Part shown: positions 23,740 through 32,749 of the stretch, in pieces | Layout of the letters: each line of letters begins with the position of its first letter | Numbering within the stretch: position 1 is the first letter of the stretch | DNA from: an uncultured Litoreibacter sp. | GTDB lineage: Bacteria; Pseudomonadota; Alphaproteobacteria; Rhodobacterales; Rhodobacteraceae | NCBI GenBank assembly: GCA_947494435.1 | Contig: CANLUY010000002.1 | Location: 372,001 to 436,000, forward strand | Reading direction: 5' to 3' | Length of the DNA stretch: 64,000 bases | Program-made: the position numbers and the translations under genes | The notes under the pieces: model-generated | What the model saw: only the letters and a program-made list of their open reading frames with translations | The model's database searches: none | What the model was told of the DNA's origin: nothing

Positions 23740-24474
23740 ATGGATGAAGCTGTGACAAGATGGTTTGGCACGTTTAGGCGGATCGCGGTCAACGGTGTTG
23801 GATTGGCCCTTTTGGCTGCGTGTTCGGCCCCTGCGCCACCGATCTCCATCCGGCCGGGCATTGGGCAGGCGGTGAATCTCGATGCAATCCGACCTCCGTC
23901 TGGGGCAGGATATCGCTACGCATTGGAAGCGGATGGTGTTGCTTCACCCATTGCACTCCAGCTCAGGTCTCAACGGCGCAGCGCGAAAGTATACGACTAC
24001 ACCGGCAACATGATCATCCAATTGCCTGATGTCCCCGAAACCGCCAATTTGGAAGAAGTCGGCGCGGCTTTGGCGCAAGCGTTGAAACTAGAAGACCTGA
24101 ATATAGAAATTCGCGGAAATACGCTTCGCTTTCCGGTAAAACTGCGCACTGACAACAGGTTCAGGTCGCTTGCGTCAGACCTGGTTTTAATGCGGAGCAA
24201 ATACGCACCCCATGATTGCTTTGCTGTGATTGGGACCTGTCGCTACACGGCCTCGCAAGGACAGCGATCCATCGCATTGGTGGCTGAAACATCAGAAAAG
24301 AATGGTGTGTGGAAAACCGTCACGAAACCGGACCCCACAAAACGGCAGTCAGGGCAGCCGGGCGGGGCGCAAACACTGATTTATTCCATCGACAGAAACG
24401 CGGTCTTGATTGACATGATCTTGTCCCAGACCGATCAGGGGCAGCGCTCCTCCGTCGTGTTTCGTCGACAATAG
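23740..24474 (+). CDS. Putative lipoprotein inside the pyrimidine operon
   Basis: About 244 residues with a lipobox LALLAACSAP (Cys-28), so probably anchored to a membrane. The remainder is a mixed alpha/beta sequence with no family I recognise. Two cysteines in HDCFAVIGTCRY could form a disulfide. The ATG at 23740 has no good ribosome-binding site; GTG 23752 or TTG 23677 are alternatives. It sits between ureidopropionase and dihydropyrimidinase, so it is likely co-transcribed, but no link to pyrimidine use is obvious from the sequence. Confidence 0.65.
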   Translation: MDEAVTRWFGTFRRIAVNGVGLALLAACSAPAPPISIRPGIGQAVNLDAIRPPSGAGYRYALEADGVASPIALQLRSQRRSAKVYDYTGNMIIQLPDVPETANLEEVGAALAQALKLEDLNIEIRGNTLRFPVKLRTDNRFRSLASDLVLMRSKYAPHDCFAVIGTCRYTASQGQRSIALVAETSEKNGVWKTVTKPDPTKRQSGQPGGAQTLIYSIDRNAVLIDMILSQTDQGQRSSVVFRRQ

Positions 24475-24497
24475 CCGAACAAAAGAGGAGACGTATC

Positions 24498-25961
24498 ATG
24501 AGTAAGGTCATTAAAGGCGGCACGATTGTCACTGCGGATCGTAGCTGGGATGCCGATGTTCTGATCGAAGGCGAAAAGATCGCCATGATTGGCGAAAACT
24601 TGAACGGCGACGAAGTCATTGATGCCGAAGGCGCTTATGTCATTCCCGGTGGCATTGACCCGCATACGCACCTTGAAATGCCCTTCATGGGCACGACCGC
24701 TGCCGAAACTTTTGAAAGCGGGACCTTTGCCGCTGCTGCTGGTGGCACAACAATGTTGGTTGATTTCTGCCTGCCCGGTGAAGACGGGTCACTGCTCAAC
24801 GCAATCGATGACTGGGACCGGAAATCCAAAGATCAGATTTGCTGTGATATCTCTTACCACATGGCCATCACCGGTTGGAATGAGACTGTTTTCAACGAGA
24901 TGCAAGACGTTGTTCAGAAGCGCGGTATCAACACATTCAAACACTTCATGGCCTATAAAGGCGCATTGATGGTTGAAGATGACGAGATGTATGCCTCCTT
25001 CAAGCGTTGTGCAGATCTCGGTGCCTTGCCACTCGTTCATGCGGAAAATGGTGACATTGTTCAGGAACTTCAGCAGAAATATATGGCTGAAGGCATCACC
25101 GGCCCTGAGGGCCATGCCTATTCGCGCCCGCCCGAAGTGGAGGGGGAAGCTGCCAACCGAGCGATCATGATTGCAGATGCAGCCGGCTGTCCGCTGTATA
25201 TCGTGCATGTGTCTTGTGAGCAGGCACATGAAGCGATCCGCCGTGCCCGCCAAAAGGGGATGCGCGTCTATGGCGAGCCGCTGATCCAACACCTGACGCT
25301 GGATGAGAGTGAATATTTTGATAAAGACTGGCAATACGCGGCGCGCCGCGTCATGTCCCCACCGTTCCGATCTAAAGACCATCAAGCATCGCTCTGGGCG
25401 GGGTTGAGTTCAGGCTCTTTGCAAGTTGTGGCCACAGATCACGCCGCTTTTACAGATAAGCAGAAGCAAATGGGGCTCGATAATTTTACTATGATCCCCA
25501 ACGGCACAGGTGGTCTTGAAGAGCGGATGGCGATGCTGTGGACAATGGGGGTCGAGACAGGGCGCCTCACCCCTGAAGAGTTTGTCGCCGCAACCTCTAC
25601 GAACATCGCCAAGATCTTAAATATCTACCCGTTGAAAGGTGGAATTGCCGTAGGAGGGGATGCCGACATCGTTGTTTGGGATCCGACCATCAGCAAAAAA
25701 GTGTCGGTCTCAACGCAGAAATCTATCATTGATTACAACGTGTTCGATGGCATGACGGTAACGGCGCAGCCCCGATTTACCCTGTCGCGTGGCGATGTGA
25801 TTTGGGCATATGGGCAGAACTCACAACCTCAACCCGGGCGCGGTAAGTTCATCAACCGTCCACCCTTTGCCAGCAGCGCCAAGGCACTCAGCAAGTGGAA
25901 GGCCCTGAACACGCCTCGCAAGATTGAGCGCGACCCTATGAATATCCCGTCTGGTGTCTAA
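24498..25961 (+). CDS. Dihydropyrimidinase (D-hydantoinase)
   Basis: A 487-residue cyclic amidohydrolase that opens dihydrouracil/dihydrothymine to the N-carbamoyl beta-amino acid. It shows DPHTHLEMP (His-56, His-58), the carboxylated-lysine segment FKHFMAYKG (Lys-154) and VHAENGD, followed by YIVHVSCEQA and the ATDHAAF metal aspartate region. Length is normal. An AGAGGAG site precedes the ATG. Symbols used for this gene vary (hydA, pydB, dht), so none is given. Confidence 0.95.
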   Translation: MSKVIKGGTIVTADRSWDADVLIEGEKIAMIGENLNGDEVIDAEGAYVIPGGIDPHTHLEMPFMGTTAAETFESGTFAAAAGGTTMLVDFCLPGEDGSLLNAIDDWDRKSKDQICCDISYHMAITGWNETVFNEMQDVVQKRGINTFKHFMAYKGALMVEDDEMYASFKRCADLGALPLVHAENGDIVQELQQKYMAEGITGPEGHAYSRPPEVEGEAANRAIMIADAAGCPLYIVHVSCEQAHEAIRRARQKGMRVYGEPLIQHLTLDESEYFDKDWQYAARRVMSPPFRSKDHQASLWAGLSSGSLQVVATDHAAFTDKQKQMGLDNFTMIPNGTGGLEERMAMLWTMGVETGRLTPEEFVAATSTNIAKILNIYPLKGGIAVGGDADIVVWDPTISKKVSVSTQKSIIDYNVFDGMTVTAQPRFTLSRGDVIWAYGQNSQPQPGRGKFINRPPFASSAKALSKWKALNTPRKIERDPMNIPSGV

Positions 25962-26076
25962 AACTGCATGCGAAGCCTAAACAAAACTGTGGTAAATGCC
26001 CTTATTGGGTCAAAGATTTGCCCTAATCCCCTGAAAAATTCCGGCCAACATTGGAATTTTGATGAGGAATTTAATC

Positions 26077-26247
26077 ATGAGTGCACGACTGATTCGACCT
26101 ATGCTCGTGGTCGCACTGGCCTTCCTGGCTCTCGCAGCCTTGGTCAACGACGTGGCACTGGCCGACGCGATGTTCATCTTTGCAGCATTTTCAATTGGTG
26201 GTGTTTGGGCCAAATACAGTCAAGCGGCTCCGACGACGACGCTGTAA
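26077..26247 (+). CDS. 56-residue two-helix membrane protein
   Basis: A tiny hydrophobic protein, MSARLIRPMLVVALAFLALA and onward, with a second helix around AMFIFAAFSIGGVWA. TGAGG precedes the ATG at 26077 by nine bases; an upstream in-frame ATG at 26062 would add five residues. It lies 28 bases before the importer ATPase gene. I do not recognise it, and it could be an accessory to the transporter or unrelated. Confidence 0.5.
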   Translation: MSARLIRPMLVVALAFLALAALVNDVALADAMFIFAAFSIGGVWAKYSQAAPTTTL

Positions 26248-26274
26248 TACCACCTACGGCGGGGCCTGCTTAGA

Positions 26275-27069
26275 ATGGCCCCAGATACTTCAAACCCCGT
26301 GATTAAGGCAGAGGCTCTTGATTTAACATTTCAGACCAATGATGGGCCGGTTCACGCGCTCAAAGACGTGTCCCTTGATATTCACAAGGGCGACTTCGTC
26401 AGTTTCATTGGTCCCTCTGGATGTGGCAAGACCACCTTCTTGCGCTGCATCGCTGGTTTGGAGCACCCAACCGGTGGATCGTTGTCGGTCAACGGCATGA
26501 CACCTGAGGCAGCACGTCAGGCAAGAGCCTATGGATACGTCTTCCAAGCTGCAGGCCTTTACCCATGGCGTACAATCGCGCGTAATATTTCGTTGCCGCT
26601 TGAAATCATGGGGTATTCAAAAGCCGATCAGAAACAACGCGTAGAAAGTGTTCTCGACCTCGTCGAGCTATCAGGATTTGGTAGCAAGTTTCCATGGCAA
26701 CTGTCTGGCGGTATGCAGCAACGCGCGTCAATCGCGCGTGCGTTGTCATTTGATGCGGATATCCTGCTTATGGATGAACCCTTCGGGGCGCTTGATGAGA
26801 TCGTGCGCGATCACTTGAATGAGCAGTTGCTGGCGCTTTGGGCCAGAACCGAAAAGACAATTGGGTTCGTGACGCACTCTATTCCTGAGGCGGTCTATCT
26901 TTCGACAAAGATCGTTGTGATGAGCCCACGCCCTGGTCGTATCGCAGACGTCATTGAAAGCTCGCTACCAAGACAACGACCGCTTGATATCCGCGATAGC
27001 AAGGAGTTCATTGATATCGCGCATCGCGTGCGCGAAGGATTGAGGGCAGGGCACGCTGATGATGCATAA
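26275..27069 (+). CDS. ABC importer ATPase (SsuB/TauB/ThiZ type) for pyrimidine-like substrate
   Basis: A 264-residue ATPase with Walker A GPSGCGKTT, signature LSGGMQQR, Walker B ILLMDEPFGALDE and H-loop THSIPEAVYL. The GGMQQR signature and single-domain length place it with the sulfonate/nitrate/HMP-type importers. It is followed by two permeases and an NMT1-type binding protein, and the location after dihydropyrimidinase implies uptake of uracil, thymine or another pyrimidine. Confidence 0.88.
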   Translation: MAPDTSNPVIKAEALDLTFQTNDGPVHALKDVSLDIHKGDFVSFIGPSGCGKTTFLRCIAGLEHPTGGSLSVNGMTPEAARQARAYGYVFQAAGLYPWRTIARNISLPLEIMGYSKADQKQRVESVLDLVELSGFGSKFPWQLSGGMQQRASIARALSFDADILLMDEPFGALDEIVRDHLNEQLLALWARTEKTIGFVTHSIPEAVYLSTKIVVMSPRPGRIADVIESSLPRQRPLDIRDSKEFIDIAHRVREGLRAGHADDA

Positions 27070-27099
27070 GCCAACGTCCGCAATGCGTGGTCAATCTTG

Positions 27100-28011
27100 A
27101 TGCGCGCGGTGATCCCTGTTCTGACAGTGATCGCGGCGATTGTTGCGCTTTGGTATGTCGCGGTCGTTCCGATGAACATCAAAGAGACGCTGACACAGCT
27201 GGAACGCGGTGGGGCCGAAGTGACGCCCCCGTCTGCTCAAGACCGTCGGGATATGGGGCATATCGCACTGGTCGCTAAAAACAGTTTTGCGGCCAGCGCC
27301 ACCTTGTCACAGGACAGACCTAGGCTGCCTGCGCCACATCAAGTGGCAAGCGAGCTCTGGGACAGCACGGTTGATAAGAAAGTCACCTCGAAACGTAATC
27401 TTGTTTATCACGGGTGGATCACACTATCCGCTACACTGCTTGGCTTCGCCATCGGAACCGGCCTTGGAATACTTCTAGCCGTTGGGATCGTTCATAGTCG
27501 TGTGATGGACAAATCGGTTATGCCGTGGGCCATCGTTAGCCAAACTATTCCAATCATCGCATTGGCCCCGATGATCGTAGTGGTTCTGTACTCAGTCGGT
27601 CTGCAGGGGCTGTTTCCAAAGGCCGTGATCTCTGCCTATCTTAGCTTCTTTCCGGTTGTCGTCGGAATGGTCAAAGGGTTGCGATCTCCTGATCAGATGC
27701 AGCTTGATTTGCTCAAAACTTACAATGCGAATACAAATCAGGGGTTTTGGAAACTGAGGTTACCAGCCTCAATGCCTTACCTCTTTGCGTCTTTGAAAAT
27801 CGCCGTGGCGGCGGCGATGGTTGGTGCAATTGTGGGCGAGTTGCCCGTGCAAGGCGGTGGCCTTGGCAATCGCATGTTGACCGGAAGTTACTACGGCCAG
27901 ACTATTCAGATCTGGTCTGCTTTGTTTGCTGCGGCAATTCTTGCGGCGACCCTTGTCGCGGCTATCAGCCTTATTCAACGAGGAACGCTCAAGCGGATGG
28001 GGTTGTCATGA
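27100..28011 (+). CDS. ABC importer permease 1 (BPD type)
   Basis: A 303-residue permease. It differs from its partner in having an N-terminal helix followed by a long periplasmic segment (about residues 25-100) before the core helices that begin TLLGFAIGTGLGILLAVGI. The coupling region near KTYNANTNQGFWKLRLPASM and PYLFASLKIA is typical of SsuC/TauC-like permeases. Start ATG 27100 is preferred to TTG 27097. It overlaps the next gene by ATGA. Confidence 0.85.
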   Translation: MRAVIPVLTVIAAIVALWYVAVVPMNIKETLTQLERGGAEVTPPSAQDRRDMGHIALVAKNSFAASATLSQDRPRLPAPHQVASELWDSTVDKKVTSKRNLVYHGWITLSATLLGFAIGTGLGILLAVGIVHSRVMDKSVMPWAIVSQTIPIIALAPMIVVVLYSVGLQGLFPKAVISAYLSFFPVVVGMVKGLRSPDQMQLDLLKTYNANTNQGFWKLRLPASMPYLFASLKIAVAAAMVGAIVGELPVQGGGLGNRMLTGSYYGQTIQIWSALFAAAILAATLVAAISLIQRGTLKRMGLS

Positions 28012-28850
28012 TGTATCTCATTGCGGCAGTCGTGATTTGGCTCGGTCTTTGGGCTCTGAATGCAAAATTGGCGAATGGACCCAATAGTGACGGTCGAATG
28101 ATCTCACTCGCTGTTCCTGTTATCTTCGGTCTGACGCTATTGATCCTCTGGGAACTTGCAGTGCGTGGCTTAGAAGTCCCGTTGGTGATACTGCCTCCCC
28201 CCAGTTTGATCGCGCAGACATTTGCATCGCAACTGCCGATACTTTGGGCCGACTTCGTGCAGACTTTCATCAAAGGAGCGTTGAGCGGGTATGTCATTGG
28301 GTGTGCTGCAGCGTTCATCACCGCGATCCTTGTTGACCGTTACAGGATTCTAAAACTTGGTTTGCTGCCCGTTGGTAATTTCATGGCAGCACTTCCAATC
28401 GTGGGGACAGCACCGATCCTCGTGATGTGGTTTGGTTTTGACTGGCACTCAAAAGCGGCTGTTGTCGTGGTCATGGTGTTTTTTCCGATGCTCGTGAACA
28501 CGGTCGCAGGCTTGTCGGAGACAACATCAATGCAGCGCGACCTGATGCGCACTTACGGGTCTTCCTACATGCAAGGCTTAGTCAAACTGCGTTTACCGGC
28601 CGCGATGCCTTTCATTTTCAACGGGCTGAAAATTTCGTCAACGCTGGCATTGGTCGGGGCCATTGTCGCGGAATTCTTTGGCTCACCGACGCTCGGTATG
28701 GGCTTTCGTATATCCACGTCTGTGGGCCAACTGGCCCTTGATATGGTCTGGGCGGAGATCGTCAGCGCCGCCTTGGCCGGTTCCTTATTTTACGGCATCA
28801 TTGCCGCAATAGAGAAGAGGGTGACCTTTTGGCATCCTTCACAACGATAA
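28008..28850 (+). CDS. ABC importer permease 2 (BPD type)
   Basis: A 280-residue permease of the SsuC/TauC family with about six helices and the coupling motif MRTYGSSYMQGLVKLRLPAA. ATG codons at 28008 and 28011 are both possible; the first overlaps the upstream stop as ATGA. Together with permease 1 it should form the heterodimeric membrane channel of the pyrimidine-type importer. Confidence 0.85.
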   Translation: MMYLIAAVVIWLGLWALNAKLANGPNSDGRMISLAVPVIFGLTLLILWELAVRGLEVPLVILPPPSLIAQTFASQLPILWADFVQTFIKGALSGYVIGCAAAFITAILVDRYRILKLGLLPVGNFMAALPIVGTAPILVMWFGFDWHSKAAVVVVMVFFPMLVNTVAGLSETTSMQRDLMRTYGSSYMQGLVKLRLPAAMPFIFNGLKISSTLALVGAIVAEFFGSPTLGMGFRISTSVGQLALDMVWAEIVSAALAGSLFYGIIAAIEKRVTFWHPSQR

Positions 28851-28876
28851 CCAAAATCCAACTGGGGAGACTACAC

Positions 28877-29878
28877 ATGAAAAAGCTACTCACATCGGCA
28901 GCCATGGCCTTGGCACTGGCCAGCACACCGCAACTCGCGGCTGCAGACGGCCACGCAAACTCGGTCAAACTGCAATTGCAATGGGTCACCCAAGCGCAAT
29001 TTGCGGGCTACTACGTTGCGCTTGATAAAGGGTTTTACGAGGAAGAAGGCCTCGAGGTTGAAATCCTCGCAGGCGGACCGGATATTGCACCTCCACAGGT
29101 TCTTGCAGGCGGCGGCGCAGACGTGATGCTGAACTGGATGCCCTCCGCTTTGGCCGCACGTGAAAAAGGCTTGCCAGTGGTCAATATCGCGCAGCCTTTC
29201 AAGTCATCCGGCTTGATGCTGACCTGTTGGAAGGACACGGGCATTACCAGCCCACAGGACTTCAAAGGTAAGACGATTGGCGTTTGGTTCTTCGGCAATG
29301 AGTACCCGTTCCTGAGCTGGATGAGCCAAGAAGGTATTCCGACAGATGGTGGTGAAGATGGCGTCACGGTCCTGAAGCAGGGTTTCAACGTTGATCCGCT
29401 TTTGCAACGCCAAGCTGATTGCATCTCTACAATGACTTACAATGAATATGGTCAGGTGCTGGACGCAGGCGTCAGCGAGGACGAGCTGGTGACTTTTAAA
29501 TATGAAGAGCAAGGCGTGGCGACATTAGAAGATGGCATCTATGCGCTGGAAGAAAACCTAGCTGATCCTGTCTTCAAAGACAAAATGGTCCGCTTTGTGC
29601 GTGCTTCCATGAAAGGTTGGAAATACGCGGAATCCAACCCAGATGAGGCCGCAGGTATTGTGTTGGATAACGATGAAACTGGGGCCCAAACAGAAGCGCA
29701 TCAGGTGCGTATGATGGGCGAGATCGCAAAGCTGACAGCGGGATCGAACGGTGCACTTGATGAAGCTGACTTCAATCGCACCGTTGCAACTCTGCTTGCT
29801 GGGGGGTCTGATCCGGTGATTACGAAAGAGCCCGAAGGGGCTTGGACGTCTGAGATTACCGATGCTGCGCTGAACTAA
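28877..29878 (+). CDS. NMT1/THI5-type substrate-binding protein
   Basis: A 333-residue periplasmic protein with signal peptide MKKLLTSAAMALALASTPQL and a mature start near AAADGH. The fold opening VKLQLQWVTQAQFAGYYVAL and KGFYEEEGLEVEI is characteristic of the NMT1/ThiY group, whose members bind pyrimidines such as HMP. The central stretch VGVWFFGNEYPF-like (TIGVWFFGNEYPFLSWM) fits. Linked to pyrimidine catabolic genes, it probably binds uracil, thymine or a derivative. A GGGGAGA site precedes the ATG, and a terminator follows the stop. Confidence 0.88.
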   Translation: MKKLLTSAAMALALASTPQLAAADGHANSVKLQLQWVTQAQFAGYYVALDKGFYEEEGLEVEILAGGPDIAPPQVLAGGGADVMLNWMPSALAAREKGLPVVNIAQPFKSSGLMLTCWKDTGITSPQDFKGKTIGVWFFGNEYPFLSWMSQEGIPTDGGEDGVTVLKQGFNVDPLLQRQADCISTMTYNEYGQVLDAGVSEDELVTFKYEEQGVATLEDGIYALEENLADPVFKDKMVRFVRASMKGWKYAESNPDEAAGIVLDNDETGAQTEAHQVRMMGEIAKLTAGSNGALDEADFNRTVATLLAGGSDPVITKEPEGAWTSEITDAALN

Positions 29879-29896
29879 GCTTGCGTCTTGATCAAA

Positions 29897-29930
29897 AAGA
29901 AAGCGCGCCCTCAATAGCGCGCGCTTTTGC
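29897..29930. terminator. Terminator between convergent genes
   Basis: AAAGCGCGC and GCGCGCTTTT form a GC-rich stem with A and T tracts on the two sides, so it can act in both directions. It ends the pyrimidine importer operon and the leftward VPLPA-CTERM gene. Confidence 0.85.
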
Positions 29931-29940
29931 ATTGTCTGAT

Positions 29941-30558
29941 CTATTTGGCTTTGTTTCGGCGGCGCGCTGCGAAGCCGAATGCCAACATCCCGGCACCCAG
30001 CAGCGGTAAACTGGCCGGCACCGGCACTGGTGTCACATTGAACGAAATATTGTCGAACCCGGCCGAGCCGTTTTGGTCCAGCTGACCTGACGCAATGTCA
30101 TCAATGTCCAAGTAGAACGAAGTGATCCCTGCGCCGGTGATCGTCAGGAATTCAGCACCAGTGTTGTTCTGGAAACTCGATGTACCGACTACCGCATTGT
30201 TGCTGTCAAACGCTGTGAGTGTAATGACGTCGGTATCAAATCTGTTCACGTCCCCTGCGCCAATTTGAAGGAAGTCGACGGCGCTTGCAAAAAAGCCGGC
30301 GACATCATCGCCTTGGAAGTTGACTGGGCTTGGAGCGAACGCAACGATGCCTTGCGTCGCGGGCGGGTTCTGTAAAAACCCACGATCATCAAAGCCGATA
30401 TCGCGGTCCAGTGTAAGCCCGCCGCCAATGTCTGTTCCAGCGACGACACGATCACCTCTCGAGAAGCTCTCGAAATCAATTGTGACGATTGCGGCTTGAG
30501 TTGGCGCGGCAACTGAGATCGCGCTTGCGGCAACTGCAGTCTTTATTGTCAGTAACAC
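29941..30558 (-). CDS. Secreted VPLPA-CTERM sorting-domain protein
   Basis: A 205-residue protein with an N-terminal signal peptide ending near PTQA-AIV, a central beta-rich domain and the tripartite C-terminal tail VPVPASLPLLGAGMLAFGFA followed by ARRRNK. That tail is the VPLPA-CTERM variant of the PEP-CTERM sorting signal, recognised by exosortase in Rhodobacterales. Such proteins are usually surface or matrix proteins made with exopolysaccharide. The GTG start has GAGAGGAAG upstream. The exosortase gene is not in this window. Confidence 0.85.
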   Translation of the reverse strand: MLLTIKTAVAASAISVAAPTQAAIVTIDFESFSRGDRVVAGTDIGGGLTLDRDIGFDDRGFLQNPPATQGIVAFAPSPVNFQGDDVAGFFASAVDFLQIGAGDVNRFDTDVITLTAFDSNNAVVGTSSFQNNTGAEFLTITGAGITSFYLDIDDIASGQLDQNGSAGFDNISFNVTPVPVPASLPLLGAGMLAFGFAARRRNKAK

Positions 30559-30763
30559 TTTTTACTTCCTCTCATATTAGACGGGAGAAGACCCCATCAG
30601 GTACGGAACGCACTGGCTGCTGAGAAAGTTTCACAAACTGTTAGGTTTTTTCGTCGTAAGGCCTTCGCTTACGGTGCTGAGGGCAAGCGTTAGAGGAGGA
30701 CCGCGTGCCTATGAACAGGGGCCGCATTTTCTCTCAGAATGTCAAAAATGCTGGGTCGGTCTA

Positions 30764-31732
30764 CTACCCCTGGTGCATCATGATCTGTTTCCAGATCGCA
30801 ACCTCGTCAAACAGAGTAAATTCATGGCGTAATCCGTTTGGACCAAATTCCGCTTGCGTCATACCCATCACATGCAACGTGGCGCCAGTAGGTGTGCCAA
30901 ACATTCCATAGCCGTCATGTTTGCCGGTCAGCGACCAACGAAGTGCCGCGCGCGGTGGCATCATCGGATCGTCTCGTCCGATGACGTGATGGATCTCAAA
31001 CTTCGCAGAAGGAAAAGCGGCCCGAAGTGGCAACCATGCTCGGTCTGCTCCTTGATGCGAAATGCTGTCACGTGCCCCGGGGTGGTGGATGTGGCACGCG
31101 CGATCATATTCAGCTGGGATGACCGCAAAGTCTTTGTCCATAATACGTGACAGAATATCGCTTAGCCGCTGTCCCCATTCATTGTCGTTGCCTTTTGACG
31201 TGTAACCGCCATTCACGTCCTGATCCGGTGTAAACGGCCGCACGCAGGCCTCCGGCCCGCCTTCGCGTTCAATCATCTTCCTTGTGAACTTCTTCACATC
31301 TTTACCAAGCTGTTTCACAATCCCGGATACATCACGGATCAGCCATTCGTCGTAGATCGCGTTGTCTTTCGCTGCACAATCGGCAATCGCGCGGATCACG
31401 AAACGTTTGCCTGTCGGTTTGCCAAAAGAGCCATGGCCGAGATGAGTTCCGGTGGTCAAAATACGGTGCGATGAAAGAAAGCCGCTTTCCTCATCGCCCG
31501 ACCAGATGACGTCCTCACCCATTAACTCCCGATCAGGGAATTCCGCTAAAGTGGCCATGGTGCCGTCGATGACATTTTGGTTTCCCGTCACAAGACCGGA
31601 AGGGAACCGCATCGGCAAATCCTTTGCGTAATAATGGTGCAATGTCGCGAGACCGCGATCTTCCCAAATCTCGCGGGTGATCTTCAAGATATAGTCTGGC
31701 AGGTCTTTGAACTCGTTTGAGAAGCCTCTCAT
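30764..31732 (-). CDS. Two-domain NTF2/SnoaL-fold protein (B)
   Basis: About 322 residues made of two SnoaL-like halves. The first contains REIWEDRGLATLHHYYAKDL, and the second begins near the middle and ends with an LRHEFTLFDEVAIWKQIM segment. SnoaL folds include cyclases, isomerases and hydratases, and the substrate is unknown. The start at 31732 overlaps the LacI-family stop as ATGA; an in-frame ATG at 31741 is also open. It is the last gene of the leftward unit headed by the HpsN-like dehydrogenase. Confidence 0.75.
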   Translation of the reverse strand: MRGFSNEFKDLPDYILKITREIWEDRGLATLHHYYAKDLPMRFPSGLVTGNQNVIDGTMATLAEFPDRELMGEDVIWSGDEESGFLSSHRILTTGTHLGHGSFGKPTGKRFVIRAIADCAAKDNAIYDEWLIRDVSGIVKQLGKDVKKFTRKMIEREGGPEACVRPFTPDQDVNGGYTSKGNDNEWGQRLSDILSRIMDKDFAVIPAEYDRACHIHHPGARDSISHQGADRAWLPLRAAFPSAKFEIHHVIGRDDPMMPPRAALRWSLTGKHDGYGMFGTPTGATLHVMGMTQAEFGPNGLRHEFTLFDEVAIWKQIMMHQG

Positions 31733-32748
31733 TCGCTCCATCCCTTTGGTATACGTGCGGACCGCCTGATGATCAGTGGCCCGTCGATTTCAACTTGTTT
31801 TGGGGTTAGGTCTTTGCCTTCGATCTGCGCGATCAACTGGTCGACCACTGCATCAACCATCCGGTTTGCAGGTTGACGGACTGTTGTCAGCTCAAAGCTG
31901 GGCCAGGCGGACATAGCAACGTCATCATACCCAACAATTGAAACATCTGTGCCAATCTCGATATCAAGCTCTGTTTGAAGCGTTTCGATGACTGAAAAGG
32001 CCATATGGTCGTTTCCAACAAAAATAGCATCAGGCGTTCTGGAGGTTGCGAACAAACTGCGCGTCGCCGCAGCTGCGGCCTCGCGCGAGAAGAGGCCGTC
32101 CACAACTGTCGGAGCAGAATGCCCATGCTCCGCCATCACTTCAAGAAATCCTGCGCATCGATCATAGCCCGTCGATGCGCCTTGCCAGCCAGAAATATGG
32201 GCGATCCGCTGATGTTGTCCCGCGATCAAAAACTCCGCCACTTTTCGTCCGCCCTGATGGTTGGCAGAAGTCACGGAACTGATCGTTTGGTCACTGTGCC
32301 CGCGGTTAAAGAGGATAAGCGGCACACCTTCTTCCAACAAACGCTCTGTCAAAGCTGATGACGCCGATACAGAGGCGAGGATTATGCCATCCACTTGATG
32401 ATCAAGCAGATCATGCACAACACCATCGACATCACTTGCATGGTTAGCCGCCATGAAAATCATGATGTTATAGCCGCGCTCTTTCAGCGTCCGGCTCATC
32501 TTCTCTAGAGCCTCGGTGTAGAAGGGATTATCGAGATAGGCGACGATCAAACCGATTGTCATCGACTGACCTGTAATCAATGAACGTGCCAAGGTATTGG
32601 GGCGGTAGCCGAGATCATGTGCCGCATTCCGCACTTTCTCTTCCAAAGCGGCGGAGACTTTCACACCCGGCGTGAACACTCGACTGACTGTGGGTTGGCT
32701 GACCCCGGCCGCACGCGCGACATCTTGGCTGGTGACCTTAGGTGGCAT
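31729..32748 (-). CDS. LacI-family transcriptional regulator
   Basis: A 339-residue regulator. The N-terminal helix-turn-helix is VTSQDVARAAGVSQPTVSRV and the hinge RPNTLARSL, followed by a periplasmic-binding-protein-like effector domain with VGYDDVAMSAWPSFELTTVR. The start MPPKVT at 32748 lies one base after the upstream stop; longer in-frame readings overlap that gene. It is embedded in the operon it presumably controls, and a perfect palindrome stands at the operon's head. Confidence 0.92.
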   Translation of the reverse strand: MPPKVTSQDVARAAGVSQPTVSRVFTPGVKVSAALEEKVRNAAHDLGYRPNTLARSLITGQSMTIGLIVAYLDNPFYTEALEKMSRTLKERGYNIMIFMAANHASDVDGVVHDLLDHQVDGIILASVSASSALTERLLEEGVPLILFNRGHSDQTISSVTSANHQGGRKVAEFLIAGQHQRIAHISGWQGASTGYDRCAGFLEVMAEHGHSAPTVVDGLFSREAAAAATRSLFATSRTPDAIFVGNDHMAFSVIETLQTELDIEIGTDVSIVGYDDVAMSAWPSFELTTVRQPANRMVDAVVDQLIAQIEGKDLTPKQVEIDGPLIIRRSARIPKGWSE

Positions 32749-32749
32749 G

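Noticed and set aside
25985-26025. Half-sites TGGTAAA and GGGTCAA upstream of the small protein and pyrimidine importer as a third RutR-like operator
   Set aside because: They do not form a dyad at the right spacing; only the two listed sites are convincing.
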